Position numbers and translations under genes: made by a program. The notes beneath the pieces are model-generated. The model searched no databases. It had not been told where the DNA came from and saw only the letters and a program-made list of their open reading frames with translations. From the NCBI RefSeq assembly GCF_009711185.1, contig NZ_WMIF01000006.1, positions 62,001-126,000 on the forward strand: 64,000 nt of DNA. Reading direction: 5' to 3'. This document shows, in pieces, positions 52,340 to 62,214 of this stretch. The stretch's first letter is position 1; every line of letters begins with the position of its first letter. The DNA comes from Paracoccus limosus (GTDB taxonomy: Bacteria; Pseudomonadota; Alphaproteobacteria; Rhodobacterales; Rhodobacteraceae).

Positions 52340-55300
52340 ATGGCCGAGACATCCCCCCGATTCATCCATCTGCGCACGCATTCCGAACACTCGTTGCTGG
52401 AAGGCGCCATCCCCGTCAAGAAACTTGCTGATCTCGCAGCAAAAAATGGCATGCCCGCCGTGGCGCTGACCGATACGAACGCGCTGTTCGCGGCGCTGGA
52501 ATTCTCGATCAAGGCACAGGAATACGGGGTGCAGCCGATCATCGGCTGTCAGGTGACGCTGGCGGCCGACGTAACGGCACCTGTGGTCCTGCTGACGCAG
52601 AATGAGGCAGGCTGGCTCAATCTGATGGCGCTGTCGACCTGCCTCTATCTGCGCGAGGGCGGCGCGCTGCCCCATGTCACCCCCGACGAGCTGGCATCGC
52701 ATGCCGAGGGGCTGATTTGCCTGACCGGCGGGCCGCTGGGGCCGTTGGGGCTGATGATCGCGCAGGGCCGTCTGCCCGAGGCCCGCGCGCTGGCCGAGCA
52801 TCTGGCCGCGGCCTTTCCGAACCGGCTTTACGTCGAATTGCAGCGCCATCACGATGCCGAAGGCCGGCCTTTGCCCGAAGAACAGGCAGCCGAGGGCGGG
52901 CTGATCGATCTGGCCTATGCGCTGGACCTGCCACTGGTCGCGACCAATGACGTCTATTTCCCGACCACCGATCTTTATGCCGCGCATGACGCGCTGATCT
53001 GCATTTCCGAACGTGCCTATGTCGATCAGACCGCGCCGCGCCGCCGGCTGACACCGCAGCATTACTTCAAGTCGCCGGCCGAGATGGCAGCGCTGTTCGC
53101 CGATCTGCCCGAGGCGATCGCCAATACCGTCGAGATCGCCCGCCGCTGCGCCTTTGCGGTGAAAAAGCACAAGCCGATCCTGCCGCGCTTTGCCGATGAC
53201 GAGGTCGAGGAGCTGCGCCGTCAGGCATGGGACGGGCTGCGCGCGCGCCTTGCCATCATCCCCCATGCCGTGCCGGTCGAGGAATACGAAGAGCGGCTGC
53301 GGTTTGAACTCGGCATCATCGAGCAGATGGGCTTTCCCGGCTATTTCCTGATCGTGGCCGATTTCATCAAATGGGCCAAGGATCACGGCATTCCGGTCGG
53401 GCCGGGGCGGGGGTCGGGCGCGGGCAGCCTTGTGGCCTATGCGCTGACCATCACCGACCTTGATCCGCTGCGCTACAGCCTGCTCTTTGAACGCTTCCTG
53501 AACCCGGAACGGGTGTCGATGCCCGACTTTGACATCGACTTCTGCATGGACCGGCGCGAGGAAGTGATCCGCTATGTCCAAGAGAAATATGGCCGCGACA
53601 AGGTCGGCCAGATCATCACCTTCGGCGCGCTTCTGTCTAAGGCGGCGGTGCGCGACGTGGGTCGGGTGCTGCAACTGCCGTTCGGGCAGGTGGACCGCCT
53701 CAGCAAGATGATCCCGGTCGAGGGCGTCAAGCCCGTCAGCGTCACCAAGGCGCTGGCCGAAGAGCCGCGCCTGCGCGAGGCCGCCCGCGAGGAAGTGGTG
53801 GGCCGGCTCTTGGACTATGCCGCCAAGCTTGAGGGGCTGCTGCGCAACGCCTCGACCCATGCCGCCGGCGTGGTGATCGGCGACCGGCCCTTGCACCATC
53901 TGGTGCCGCTTTACCGCGACCCGGCCTCCGACATGCCGGCGACGCAGTTCAACATGAAATGGGTCGAGCAGGCCGGGCTGGTCAAATTCGACTTTCTGGG
54001 CCTGAAGACCCTGACCGTGATCCAGAACGCGGTCGACCTGATCAATGGCGGCGGCCGGCCCTTGCATGTCGCGGCCGACGGGCGGGTGCTGTATCAGCCC
54101 GCGGCCGGGGCCGAGAACGAGATCAACCTGATCCCCTTGGACGACAAGCCCAGCTATGACCTGTTCGCCAGCGCCCGCACGGTCGCGGTGTTCCAGGTCG
54201 AAAGCTCGGGCATGATGGATGCGCTACGGCGCATGAAACCCACCTGCATCGAGGATATCGTCGCGCTGGTGGCCCTCTATCGTCCCGGCCCGATGGAGAA
54301 CATCCCGACCTATTGCGAGGTCAAGAACGGTCAGCGCGAGCTGGAATCGCTGCACCCGACCATCGACCCGATTCTGGCCGAAACGCAGGGCATCATCGTC
54401 TATCAGGAACAGGTGATGCAGATCGCGCAGGTCATGGCGGGCTACAGCCTTGGCGGCGCCGACCTTTTGCGCCGCGCCATGGGCAAGAAGATCGCCGAAG
54501 AGATGGCGAAGGAGCGGCCCAAATTCGTCGAGGGCTGCAAGGCGCAGGAAATCGATGCGAAAAAGGCCGGCGAGGTCTTTGACCTGCTTGAGAAATTCGC
54601 GAACTACGGCTTCAACAAATCCCACGCCGCCGCCTATGCCGTGGTCAGCTATCAGACCGCATGGCTGAAGGCGAACCACCCGGTCGAATTCATGGCCGCA
54701 GTGATGAACTGCGATATCCACCTGACCGACAAGCTGGCGATCTACAAGCGCGAGGCGGACCGCATGGGGATCGAGACACTGCCGCCCTGCGTCAACCGCT
54801 CGATCGCCACGTTCAGCGTGCGGGATGGCAAGATCCTCTATGCGCTGGGCGCGCTGAAAGGGGTCGGCGTCGAGGCGATGAAGCTGATCACCGAGGCGCG
54901 CGGCGACCGGCCCTTCCGCGACCTGCACGATTTTGCTCGCCGCGTCGACATGAAGCGCGTGGGCAAGCGGCCGCTGGAGATGCTGGCGCGGGCAGGGGCC
55001 TTTGACTGTCTCGAGGAAAACCGGGCCCGGGTGTTGAAATCGCTGGATGGTCTGGTGGCGTGGTCGGCGGCGGTGCAAGAGGCCGCCGCCTCGTCGCAAA
55101 GCTCGCTGTTCGGCGGGGGCGAGGACCTGCCACCGCCTCGGCAGGTCGCCGCGCCGATCTGGCTGCCGACCGAAAAGTTGGGCGAGGAACATGCGGCGGT
55201 GGGCTTTTACCTGTCCGGCCATCCGCTGGACGATTACCTGCCCGCGCTGCGGCGCAAGAACGTGCAGACCCTGGCCGAGGTGACGCAGGCGGCAATGGAC

Positions 55301-55810
55301 GGCGCGCTGGTCGCCTCGCTGGCCGGCACCGTGGCTTTCCGTCAGGAAAAGAAATCCGCGCGTGGCACGCGTTTTGCCTTTGTCGGCCTGTCGGACCCGA
55401 CCGGCATGTATGAGGTGACGGTGTTTTCCGACACGCTGGACGCGCATCGCCAGCATCTGGAACCCGGCGCGAATGTGGTCCTGCAGGTGCAGGTCGAGCC
55501 GTCGGGCGATCAGGTCAAGCTGCTGGCGCGTTCGGTCGCGCCGCTGGATCAGGCGGTGGCCGATGCTGGTGCCAACCGGCTGGCGGTCGAGATTTCGGGT
55601 CTGGATGCGGTGCCGATGATCGCCGAAGCGCTGGCGCGGATTCAGGCCGAGATCAAGGCCCCCTCGCGCGCGCGTGGTCCGATTACCCTGCGGCTGAAGG
55701 ATGGTGAGGATCTGGTCGATATCGAGATCACTGAGGACGCCCCCCTGACCACCCCGGCCCGTCAGGCCCTGCGCGTCATCCCCGGCGTGCTGGAGGTGCT
55801 GGAGGAGTAG
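52340..55810 (+). CDS. dnaE: DNA polymerase III alpha subunit
   Basis: Replicative polymerase catalytic subunit, 1156 residues, normal length. An N-terminal PHP domain (FIHLRTHSEHSLLEGAI) precedes the C-family polymerase core. Catalytic aspartates D396, D398 and D400 are visible in MPDFDIDFC, and GPGRGSGAGSLVAYAL is conserved. The C-terminal part has the helix-hairpin-helix and OB-fold regions (FVGLSDPTGMYEVTVF). The ATG at 52340 is chosen; a TTG at 52331 has better spacing to the AGGTGGAG upstream and would add three residues. A weak TTGCAC-N18-TAGATT lies at 52303-52332. Confidence 0.98.
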   Translation: MAETSPRFIHLRTHSEHSLLEGAIPVKKLADLAAKNGMPAVALTDTNALFAALEFSIKAQEYGVQPIIGCQVTLAADVTAPVVLLTQNEAGWLNLMALSTCLYLREGGALPHVTPDELASHAEGLICLTGGPLGPLGLMIAQGRLPEARALAEHLAAAFPNRLYVELQRHHDAEGRPLPEEQAAEGGLIDLAYALDLPLVATNDVYFPTTDLYAAHDALICISERAYVDQTAPRRRLTPQHYFKSPAEMAALFADLPEAIANTVEIARRCAFAVKKHKPILPRFADDEVEELRRQAWDGLRARLAIIPHAVPVEEYEERLRFELGIIEQMGFPGYFLIVADFIKWAKDHGIPVGPGRGSGAGSLVAYALTITDLDPLRYSLLFERFLNPERVSMPDFDIDFCMDRREEVIRYVQEKYGRDKVGQIITFGALLSKAAVRDVGRVLQLPFGQVDRLSKMIPVEGVKPVSVTKALAEEPRLREAAREEVVGRLLDYAAKLEGLLRNASTHAAGVVIGDRPLHHLVPLYRDPASDMPATQFNMKWVEQAGLVKFDFLGLKTLTVIQNAVDLINGGGRPLHVAADGRVLYQPAAGAENEINLIPLDDKPSYDLFASARTVAVFQVESSGMMDALRRMKPTCIEDIVALVALYRPGPMENIPTYCEVKNGQRELESLHPTIDPILAETQGIIVYQEQVMQIAQVMAGYSLGGADLLRRAMGKKIAEEMAKERPKFVEGCKAQEIDAKKAGEVFDLLEKFANYGFNKSHAAAYAVVSYQTAWLKANHPVEFMAAVMNCDIHLTDKLAIYKREADRMGIETLPPCVNRSIATFSVRDGKILYALGALKGVGVEAMKLITEARGDRPFRDLHDFARRVDMKRVGKRPLEMLARAGAFDCLEENRARVLKSLDGLVAWSAAVQEAAASSQSSLFGGGEDLPPPRQVAAPIWLPTEKLGEEHAAVGFYLSGHPLDDYLPALRRKNVQTLAEVTQAAMDGALVASLAGTVAFRQEKKSARGTRFAFVGLSDPTGMYEVTVFSDTLDAHRQHLEPGANVVLQVQVEPSGDQVKLLARSVAPLDQAVADAGANRLAVEISGLDAVPMIAEALARIQAEIKAPSRARGPITLRLKDGEDLVDIEITEDAPLTTPARQALRVIPGVLEVLEE

Positions 55811-55852
55811 CGGCGAAAGCTTATGCCGCGCAACGATATGGGGGAGAAAGGT

Positions 55853-55946
55853 GAGAGGCTGGACAACGACCCAAGCGGGACTCGTTACGGCTGCTTCCTT
55901 CCGGACCTGACCGGGTTGGCGAGGCGCTCGCCCGCGCCAACCTCTC
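55853..55946 (-). ncRNA. ffs: Signal recognition particle RNA (4.5S-type, small form)
   Basis: On the minus strand the segment contains the universally conserved SRP core GGTCAGGTCCGGAAGGAAGC with its GGAA tetraloop, the Ffh binding site. The ends pair: GAGAGGTTGG at the 5' side with CCAGCCTCTC at the 3' side (one G-U pair), giving the elongated hairpin of the roughly 95-100-base alphaproteobacterial form. The RNA binds Ffh to target membrane proteins to the translocon. It lies between dnaE and the nucleotidase gene; exact ends are approximate. Confidence 0.95.
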
Positions 55947-55992
55947 GCGGCCTAGATAGGCGGGCTTGGCCGGGGATGCAAGCGCCAAGCCG

Positions 55993-57852
55993 CTAAAGCT
56001 GCAATCGCAATGTCAGAAAACCGCCACTGTCCAGCCCCAGCGGCTGGCCCGGCATCGGCAGGTGCCGCCACTCGGCCGCAGGGCTGGTCTGGAACATGAC
56101 ACTGGTGCCGGGCATCTCGGCAAAGCGCCAGCCCAGTCTCGCCTCGGGGCTGACCACCCGCCGGTGCGAGACATAGCGCCGCAGCACGTCGCGCGTCCGG
56201 GCGATGCCGTTCAGGATGACCTCGCCCCGGCGGATGACGGGGGCGAAAAGCCCGCTGTCCGACAGCCGGTAACTGTTCGTGGCCAGCACGAACAACTGCC
56301 CGTCCTGCACCGGCCGGCCGCGATGGCACAGGTCGCGCACGCGCCGGCTGCCCTGGTGCAGCAGGCGGCCGTCGGGCGCATAGCGCGGTGGCCGGGACAG
56401 GTCGATCTGCCATTCCAGCCCATCGATCTGGTCGAAATTATAGCCGGGAAACTCGGGGTCCAGCAGCGGCTGGTCCTGACCGCCGGGATGGATCTGCCGG
56501 AACAGGCTGGCCGAACGCTCCAGCCAGTCGGCCACATCGGCGCCGGTCAGCACCAGCGCGCAAAGCCGGTTCGGAAACAGGTAAAGATCGGCCAGATTGC
56601 GCAGCGTCAGCGGGCCTGCGGGCACATCGGTATAATGCTCGGGGCCGCCACGGCCACCGGCGCGAAAGGGGGCGGCGGCCGAGAGGATGGCGAGATCGCG
56701 CCAGCGCGTGCCGGCCAGCGCCTTGCGCACTTGCCAGCGCTGCGCCATGGCCACCAGCCGCAGGCCGGGATCGCGGCCCAGCAGCACGAAATGGCTGGAG
56801 AGCGCGCTGTCGCTGCGCCCGATCCGGCGCTGGAAATGGCGCAGCGTCGCGTGATGGCTGGCCATGGCCGGGCGCAGCACCAGCGGTTGTTCCTCATGGC
56901 TGCGGGCGGGCTCGACCCGGCTGCCCAGGGCGCGCGGGCGCCAGCTGCGCCCCGCCATGCCCGATGGCTCCAGCTCCAGCTCGATCACGCCCAGATGCGA
57001 GCCCCAAAACCCCGGCATCACCGCAGGCTTGCCCGCGAGTGTGCCGGCGGCAATGTCGATGCCCGGCCCGGTCGGATGGTCGGGGCCGGGAAACAGGCGA
57101 TGGCTGTGACCGGCGATCACCACGTCGATTGCCGGCAGCGCGGCCAGTGCGGTCGCGGCGTTTTCCATCTTGGGCACAGGTTCCAGCGCGCCGATGCCGC
57201 TATGGGCCAGCGCCACGATCAGATCCGCGCCCTCGGCCCGCAGCAGGTCCGCCTGCGCCTTGGCCGCGTCCAGAATGTCGCCGATCGCCACCTCGCCGCG
57301 CAGGTCGGGCTCCCAATCCGCGGTCTGCGGCGGCAAAAAGCCCAGGACGCCGATGCGCACCATATGGGCATGGCCCGCGCGGTCCAGCATCCGGCGCTGC
57401 AACAGGGCGTGGCGCAGCAGCGGCATGCGCCGGCGGCTGGTGGTATTGCTGGCCACCACCGGAAAATCGGCGCCCTCAAGCGTGCGGCGCAGAAAGCCAA
57501 GGCCAAAGCTGAAATCATGGTTGCCGATCGTGGCCGCGTCATAGCCCAAGGCGTTCATCGCGGCGATGGCGGGATGGATGCCGCGCGGCCCCAACACGCC
57601 CGGCTCGGCCAGAAAATCGCCCATCGGGCTGCCTTGCAGCGAATCCCCGTTGTCGAACAGCAGCGTATTGGTGGCGCAGCGGCGCTCGGCCGCGATCAGC
57701 GCGGCCACGCGCGACAGGCCAAAGCCCTCGCTGGGGCGATTCAGAAAATAATCATAGCCCAGCACATGCATGTGCAGGTCACTGGTGGCCAGGATCCGCA
57801 GGGGAATTGTCGGGGCGGCATCGCTCTGCGGGGGCGTCGGGGGCATTGGCAT
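55993..57852 (-). CDS. 2',3'-cyclic-nucleotide phosphodiesterase/3'-nucleotidase-like protein
   Basis: Metallophosphoesterase of 619 residues of the CpdB/5'-nucleotidase family. The N-terminal metal-binding domain shows ATSDLHMHVLGYDYF, DNGDSLQGSPMGDF, GNHDFSFGL and AGHSHRLFPG. The C-terminal substrate-binding domain contains AGGRGGPEHYTDVP and FVLATNSYRLSDSG. Relatives are usually periplasmic and salvage nucleotides, but no clear signal peptide precedes the catalytic domain; the first 20 residues are Pro-rich. ATG at 57852 is used; a TTG nine bases earlier is possible. Confidence 0.9.
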   Translation of the reverse strand: MPMPPTPPQSDAAPTIPLRILATSDLHMHVLGYDYFLNRPSEGFGLSRVAALIAAERRCATNTLLFDNGDSLQGSPMGDFLAEPGVLGPRGIHPAIAAMNALGYDAATIGNHDFSFGLGFLRRTLEGADFPVVASNTTSRRRMPLLRHALLQRRMLDRAGHAHMVRIGVLGFLPPQTADWEPDLRGEVAIGDILDAAKAQADLLRAEGADLIVALAHSGIGALEPVPKMENAATALAALPAIDVVIAGHSHRLFPGPDHPTGPGIDIAAGTLAGKPAVMPGFWGSHLGVIELELEPSGMAGRSWRPRALGSRVEPARSHEEQPLVLRPAMASHHATLRHFQRRIGRSDSALSSHFVLLGRDPGLRLVAMAQRWQVRKALAGTRWRDLAILSAAAPFRAGGRGGPEHYTDVPAGPLTLRNLADLYLFPNRLCALVLTGADVADWLERSASLFRQIHPGGQDQPLLDPEFPGYNFDQIDGLEWQIDLSRPPRYAPDGRLLHQGSRRVRDLCHRGRPVQDGQLFVLATNSYRLSDSGLFAPVIRRGEVILNGIARTRDVLRRYVSHRRVVSPEARLGWRFAEMPGTSVMFQTSPAAEWRHLPMPGQPLGLDSGGFLTLRLQL

Positions 57853-57994
57853 GGTGCGCAAGTGATGCGGTCTGGGCAGCGATTATGCAACCTGAGATTG
57901 CTTTGAGCGAAAGGATTCCTATCCATGCTGGCTGACTTGCAAGCCTCGGGCGATTAGGCTTTACACGACTGGACCCAGACCAATTCGGTGAACG

Positions 57995-58453
57995 ATGAAA
58001 TTCTCGACCCGCCAGGATACCGATCTGCCGGCCGATGCGCTGTTTGCGGCCGTCAGCGATTTCCCCCGGATGGAGCGCATCCTGCTGCGGCGCGGCGCCT
58101 CGTTGCGCCGGCTGGACGGCCAAGTCGAGCCGGGCCCCGGCCTTGCATGGCAGATCGGCTTTGACTGGCGCGGCAAGGCGCGCGAGCTGCAGCTGAAGGT
58201 CACCAGCTGGCAGCCGCCCGAGCGGCTGGGCTTCAGCGGCATGTCCGAGCTGTTCAACATCGTGCTGACGGCGACCGTGGTGGCGCTGAGCCCCGGCAAG
58301 TCGCGCCTGATCTTTGAGGCCGAGGTGCAGCCGCGCGGCATGAAGGCGCGGCTGATGTTGCAAACCGCCCGGCTGGGCAAGACGCAGCTGGATCAGAAAT
58401 TCGCGCTGGCCGTCGGCGATTTCATCCAGAAGCTGGCGGCGGACGCGGCCTGA
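57995..58453 (+). CDS. SRPBCC (START-like) domain protein
   Basis: Protein of 152 residues with the pattern of the SRPBCC/polyketide-cyclase-like fold: MKFSTRQDTDLPADALFAAVSDFPRMERILLRRG, then alternating beta strands such as WQIGFDWRGKARELQLKVTSWQPPERLGFSG. The fold binds hydrophobic ligands in a cavity. No catalytic residues can be named. Single gene, divergent from the nucleotidase and convergent with pheA. A link to the distant PKS locus is not suggested by position. Confidence 0.75.
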   Translation: MKFSTRQDTDLPADALFAAVSDFPRMERILLRRGASLRRLDGQVEPGPGLAWQIGFDWRGKARELQLKVTSWQPPERLGFSGMSELFNIVLTATVVALSPGKSRLIFEAEVQPRGMKARLMLQTARLGKTQLDQKFALAVGDFIQKLAADAA

Positions 58454-58477
58454 CCGCACCCGCCCTTTCGTCCCGGC

Positions 58478-59347
58478 CTATTCGGCAGCGGCGGCCTGTT
58501 CGGCGCGCAGCGGATCGGCGGGATAGACGCCAAGGATCTCAAGGCTCGAGGTGAAATAGGCCAGCTCCTCCAGCGCGCGGGCCACGGCCGGATCCTCGGG
58601 ATGGCCCTCGATATCGGCGTAGAACTGCGTCGCGGTAAAGATGCCGTTCACCATATAGCTTTCCAGCTTGGTCATGTTGACGCCATTGGTCGCGAAACCG
58701 CCCAGTGCCTTGTAGAGCGCGGCCGGGATGTTGCGCACCCGAAACACAAAGGTGGTCATCATGGTCTGGCCGCCGGCGGGATTGGGGCGGCGCGAGAAGT
58801 CCGGCTCGCGCGCCATGACCAGAAAACGGGTGGTGTTGTTCTGCCGGTCCTCGATTCCCGAGGCCAGGACGTCCAGCCCGTAGATCTCGCCGGCGAGCGG
58901 GGCGGCCAGTGCTGCCAGCGACTTTTCGCCGCGCTTTGCGACCTCCATGGCCGAGCCGGCGGTGTCGGGACCGACGATGCTGCGGATGCCATGTTGTCGC
59001 ATGAAGCCCCGGCACTGACCCAGTAGCACCGGGTGGCTCATGGCGTCGGTGACCTCTTCCAGCCGGGTTCCGGGCACCGCCAGCAGGGCGATGCGCACGC
59101 GCACGAAGCCCTCTCCGATGATGTGCAGACCGCTTTCCGGCAGCAGGTGATGGATGTCCGCAACCCTGCCATAGGTGGAATTTTCCACGGGAAGCATGGC
59201 CAATCGGGCACGTCCCTGACGGACGGCGTCGATGGTGTCCTCGAAGGTGCGGCAGGGCAGGGGCTCCATCTCGGGATGATAGGCGCGGCAGGCCTGATGG
59301 CTGTAGGCGCCGGGTTCGCCCTGGAATGCGATCACGTTCTCGGTCAT
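58478..59347 (-). CDS. pheA: Prephenate dehydratase
   Basis: Converts prephenate to phenylpyruvate in phenylalanine synthesis. 289 residues without a chorismate mutase domain. The N-terminal [23 protein letters not shown] and the catalytic-region [12 protein letters not shown] are visible, followed by a C-terminal ACT domain (~200-275) with [15 protein letters not shown], the phenylalanine-sensing region. The ATG at 59347 is chosen; the frame open to 59587 overlaps the cycM start on the opposite strand. Single gene, divergent from cycM. Confidence 0.95.
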   Translation of the reverse strand: MTENVIAFQGEPGAYSHQACRAYHPEMEPLPCRTFEDTIDAVRQGRARLAMLPVENSTYGRVADIHHLLPESGLHIIGEGFVRVRIALLAVPGTRLEEVTDAMSHPVLLGQCRGFMRQHGIRSIVGPDTAGSAMEVAKRGEKSLAALAAPLAGEIYGLDVLASGIEDRQNNTTRFLVMAREPDFSRRPNPAGGQTMMTTFVFRVRNIPAALYKALGGFATNGVNMTKLESYMVNGIFTATQFYADIEGHPEDPAVARALEELAYFTSSLEILGVYPADPLRAEQAAAAE

Positions 59348-59425
59348 GTCGAAAGCCCATGCTTCTGGCCGTTGCGGGCGGGGCACGCTGAGGCCGGGGT
59401 TGCTTGCGGCGCGAGAACTATACCT

Positions 59426-59455
59426 TGATCGGCCAGAACAAAAGCGCATAGATAC
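59426..59455 (+). promoter_or_regulatory. Candidate cycM promoter
   Basis: TTGATC (59426-59431) and TAGATA (59450-59455) with an 18-base spacer, about 40 bases before the ATG. A TATACC a few bases upstream is an alternative -10. Assigned by eye. Confidence 0.35.
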
Positions 59456-59495
59456 TGCCAAATCCACGGACAGACCGCATAAGGGATCCGCAGAC

Positions 59496-60038
59496 ATGTT
59501 CGACACCATGACCGTCACCAAGGCAGCCGGGGCGCTGATCGGTTCGCTTCTGTTCCTGTTGTTGATGAGCTGGGCGGCGTCGGGCATCTACAATGTCGGA
59601 AGCGCCGGCCATGGCGAAGGCGCCGAACATGCCCAGGCCTATACCATCCCGGTCGAGACCGCCGCCGCCGGTGGCGGCGAGGCTGCCGCCAAGGACGAAG
59701 GCCCCGATTTCGCCACCGTGCTGGCCTCGGCCGATCCGGCTGCCGGCGAGAAGGTCTTTGGCAAGTGCAAGGCCTGCCACAAGACCGACGGCTCGGACAG
59801 CACCGGCCCGCACCTGAACGGCGTGGTCGGCCGCCCGGTGGCCAGCGCCGCTGGTTTCAACTATTCCGACGGGATGAAGGCCCATGCCACCGAAGCGCCG
59901 GTCTGGACCCCCGAGGCGATCGAGCATTTCATCACCAACCCCAAGGCGGCGGTGAAGGGCACCAAGATGGCCTTTGCCGGCCTGCCCAAGGTCGAAGACC
60001 GCGCGAACCTGATCTCTTATCTGGAAACGCTGAAATAA
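59496..60038 (+). CDS. cycM: Membrane-anchored cytochrome c552 (CycM type)
   Basis: Electron carrier that links the bc1 complex to cytochrome c oxidase in Paracoccus-type respiration. 180 residues: an uncleaved N-terminal anchor ([23 protein letters not shown], ~9-31), an acidic/Ala-rich periplasmic linker, then a class I cytochrome domain. Heme is bound by C91-x-x-C94-H95 (CKACH) with M158 (GTKMAFAG) as the distal ligand. The [17 protein letters not shown] start closely matches what I know of P. denitrificans CycM. It supports assigning the window to Paracoccus. Confidence 0.96.
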   Translation: MFDTMTVTKAAGALIGSLLFLLLMSWAASGIYNVGSAGHGEGAEHAQAYTIPVETAAAGGGEAAAKDEGPDFATVLASADPAAGEKVFGKCKACHKTDGSDSTGPHLNGVVGRPVASAAGFNYSDGMKAHATEAPVWTPEAIEHFITNPKAAVKGTKMAFAGLPKVEDRANLISYLETLK

Positions 60039-60061
60039 ACTTCGGCTTCGGGAATCGGAAA

Positions 60062-60085
60062 GGGCGCCGCAGAGGCGCCCTTTTT
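60062..60085 (+). terminator. Intrinsic terminator after cycM
   Basis: GGGCGCC and GGCGCCC form a perfect 7-bp stem with loop GCAGA followed by five T residues, 23 bases after the cycM stop. The upstream AA can extend the stem. It may also act on the convergent IclR-type gene. Confidence 0.93.
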
Positions 60086-60117
60086 CATGTCCGCCGCCTT
60101 TGCGCCGCAGAGCGCCC

Positions 60118-60948
60118 TCAGCCGGGCTTGCCGTCGCGGGCGTCCAATTCGCGCAGGATGGTCTGGAAATAGCGGGTGCCGGCGGCGCTGATGCCCAGTT
60201 CCTGCGCTGCGGCCTGCAGGGCGGGGGCGAGTTCGGCCATGCGCGCCTCCGTCATCCGCACCGCAGGTCCCGCGATCGACAGGCAGCCCAGCACCGGCCC
60301 GCCATTGCGGCTGCGCACCGGCACCGCCATGGCGGCCATGCCGGCCATGTAGCTGTCGACCGCGGTGGCATAGCCTTGAGCGCGGGCGCGGGCGATTTCC
60401 TGCACCAGCGTGTTGGTGCTTTCGGGCGCATTCGGCCCGGTGTCGGCCTCGGCCTTGCGCCGCAGGCCCTGCGCCGCGACCAAGGCCAGCGCCTCGTCAT
60501 CGCCCATGCTGGCCAGCCATGCCCGTCCGCCGGCCGAGCTGGCCAGATGCACGACCACGCCCTGCTCCTGTCCGGGATCATAGCGCAGGCCGCGCGTCGC
60601 CCCCTGCGCAACCGCAACCCAGGTCAGTTGCCGGCCGTCGATGACCGACAGGCGCACCAGCTCGCCGCTGTCGGCCGCCAGCCGGTCCAGCACCGGCTGC
60701 GCCACATCGGTGATGCCGGCGCGGCCCATAAAGCCCAGCCCGATGGCCGGCAGCTTGATCGTCAGCGTGTAATCGCCGCCGGCCTGCGTCTGGCGCACAT
60801 AGCCCAGCCGCGCCAGCTCTTGCAGGCTGCGATGGACCCCGCTGGCCGGCTGCTCGGTGGCGGCGGCGATGCTGGTGACCGGCAGGCCCAGCGGGTGCTC
60901 GACCAACAGCTCGACGATGGCGAGGGATTTTTCCAGAGCGCTGCTCAT
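60118..60948 (-). CDS. IclR family transcriptional regulator
   Basis: Regulator of 276 residues. A winged helix-turn-helix at ~1-65 (ALEKSLAIVELLVEHPLGLPVTSIAAATEQP and VHRSLQELARLGYVRQ) is followed by the GAF-like IclR effector domain with RAWLASMGDDEALALV and VPVRSRNGGPVLGCLSIAGP. Such proteins sense small carboxylates or aromatic breakdown products. No catabolic gene lies next to it in this window, so the target is unknown and may be elsewhere. Confidence 0.92.
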   Translation of the reverse strand: MSSALEKSLAIVELLVEHPLGLPVTSIAAATEQPASGVHRSLQELARLGYVRQTQAGGDYTLTIKLPAIGLGFMGRAGITDVAQPVLDRLAADSGELVRLSVIDGRQLTWVAVAQGATRGLRYDPGQEQGVVVHLASSAGGRAWLASMGDDEALALVAAQGLRRKAEADTGPNAPESTNTLVQEIARARAQGYATAVDSYMAGMAAMAVPVRSRNGGPVLGCLSIAGPAVRMTEARMAELAPALQAAAQELGISAAGTRYFQTILRELDARDGKPG

Positions 60949-61098
60949 GCACTTTTTTCCGTCTTGGAACCGGCGGCCAGAGTCCTATGCCAGCGCCAAG
61001 AGGTCAACCGCGACCTGCCGGCCAGTTTTGGCGGCGGGTGCGGATCGCGTCCCGCACGACAGTATTGGCCGCGGCATCCGTGCCCCAACATCGCTGCC

Positions 61099-62115
61099 TC
61101 ATGGCGGATGCGTGGCCAAGGACAAGCGCTCCTTTCGGCTTTGGGCGCGCAGGGCTTCCGGAGTGGTTCCGGTCGCGGCGGCAAAGATCCGGGCGAAATG
61201 GCCGGGGCCGCTGAAGCCCAGCTTTTGCGCGATCACCGGAACCGGTGCGTCGGTCTCGCGCAGCAGGCGGGCGGCGCGGTCAAGGCGGAACCGATACAGC
61301 AGCTCCAGCGCCGGTCGGCCCCGGCTCAGCCGGCAGGCCCGGTCCAGCTGCGCCAGACTGCAGCCCAGATCGCGCGCATATTCGGCAAGCGTATGACCCT
61401 GCTGGTGACCCCTCTCCAGCTGGCCAAGAAAGCGCGCGCACAGCCGTCGCGCCCGTGCCAGATCCGCCGGCGCAGGATCGGCCTGCTCATATCGCAGCCG
61501 GGCAAGGGAGCCGGGCAACAGCGCCTGCACCCGCGCAAGTCCGGCCGCATCCGGCCCCGCCCGTAGGGCCTGTTGCAGATGCGCGGCATCATCGGGATCT
61601 GGGATGCCCTGACGAAAGGTCTGTGGCAGACCACCCGCCTGCGCGGCCGGGATCATCAATGCCCAGCCTCGGGCATCGGCCTGCACCCGCAGGGCAAAGG
61701 CGGTCCCGGCGGGCAGATAGGCCAGTCTTGGGCCGGTCAGCGGATAGGCTTGGCGCGGAAAGCACAGCGCCGCTTCGCCCGCCGTCAGCGCGATCAGCAG
61801 ATGGTCGCTGCGCAGGCGCGGCTCGGGGCCGTCGCCCGGCCGTGGCGGCGCGCGGCCCCAATGTAGCCCGCCCAGATCCTGCACCCGCAGGATCGCCGCC
61901 GCCCCGGCGGGCAGGGGCTGCCCGCACGGCGCGGATCGTGCCAGCCATCCGGAGGTCCGCACTGGGGGCGCCGGCTCAGCCTCGGTCGGTCGGGGATCGG
62001 GCCAGGCCGGCTCCAGGATGACATCGGCATTGACCGCCGCCCCGGCCAGACGCAGCCCCGGTTGCAGCCGATTTGGGATCAGGCGGCGTCGGGCGAGGCC
62101 GAGGCTGTCGGTCAT
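61099..62115 (-). CDS. AraC family transcriptional regulator
   Basis: Protein of 338 residues with a C-terminal AraC/XylS double helix-turn-helix (~235-335): LAEYARDLGCSLAQLDRACRLSRGRPALELLYRFRLDRAARLL and IAQKLGFSGPGHFARIFAAATGTTPEALR. The N-terminal ~200 residues look like a cupin-type sensory domain with few distinctive motifs. ATG at 62115 (MTDSLGLARRR) is used; the frame opens at 62172. The likely regulon is not visible; neighbours are an IclR gene and miaA. Confidence 0.88.
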   Translation of the reverse strand: MTDSLGLARRRLIPNRLQPGLRLAGAAVNADVILEPAWPDPRPTEAEPAPPVRTSGWLARSAPCGQPLPAGAAAILRVQDLGGLHWGRAPPRPGDGPEPRLRSDHLLIALTAGEAALCFPRQAYPLTGPRLAYLPAGTAFALRVQADARGWALMIPAAQAGGLPQTFRQGIPDPDDAAHLQQALRAGPDAAGLARVQALLPGSLARLRYEQADPAPADLARARRLCARFLGQLERGHQQGHTLAEYARDLGCSLAQLDRACRLSRGRPALELLYRFRLDRAARLLRETDAPVPVIAQKLGFSGPGHFARIFAAATGTTPEALRAQSRKERLSLATHPP

Positions 62116-62214
62116 GCGTGCTCCTCGGGCGCACCGCCCGCAGGCGGGATGCCCGGAGGATGCGAGGATCACAGGATAGCGCGCGATTGTTGAGGAATGT
62201 TTAACCGCGCCGGG

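Noticed and set aside
52247-54067. N-terminal extension of the BMP ATPase frame into dnaE
   Set aside because: The frame stays open opposite dnaE, but the ABC protein begins normally at the GTG at 52246 and the extension has shadow composition.
55862-55945. tRNA-like or attenuator hairpin downstream of dnaE
   Set aside because: The conserved GGTCAGGTCCGGAAGGAAGC core on the minus strand identifies it as SRP RNA.
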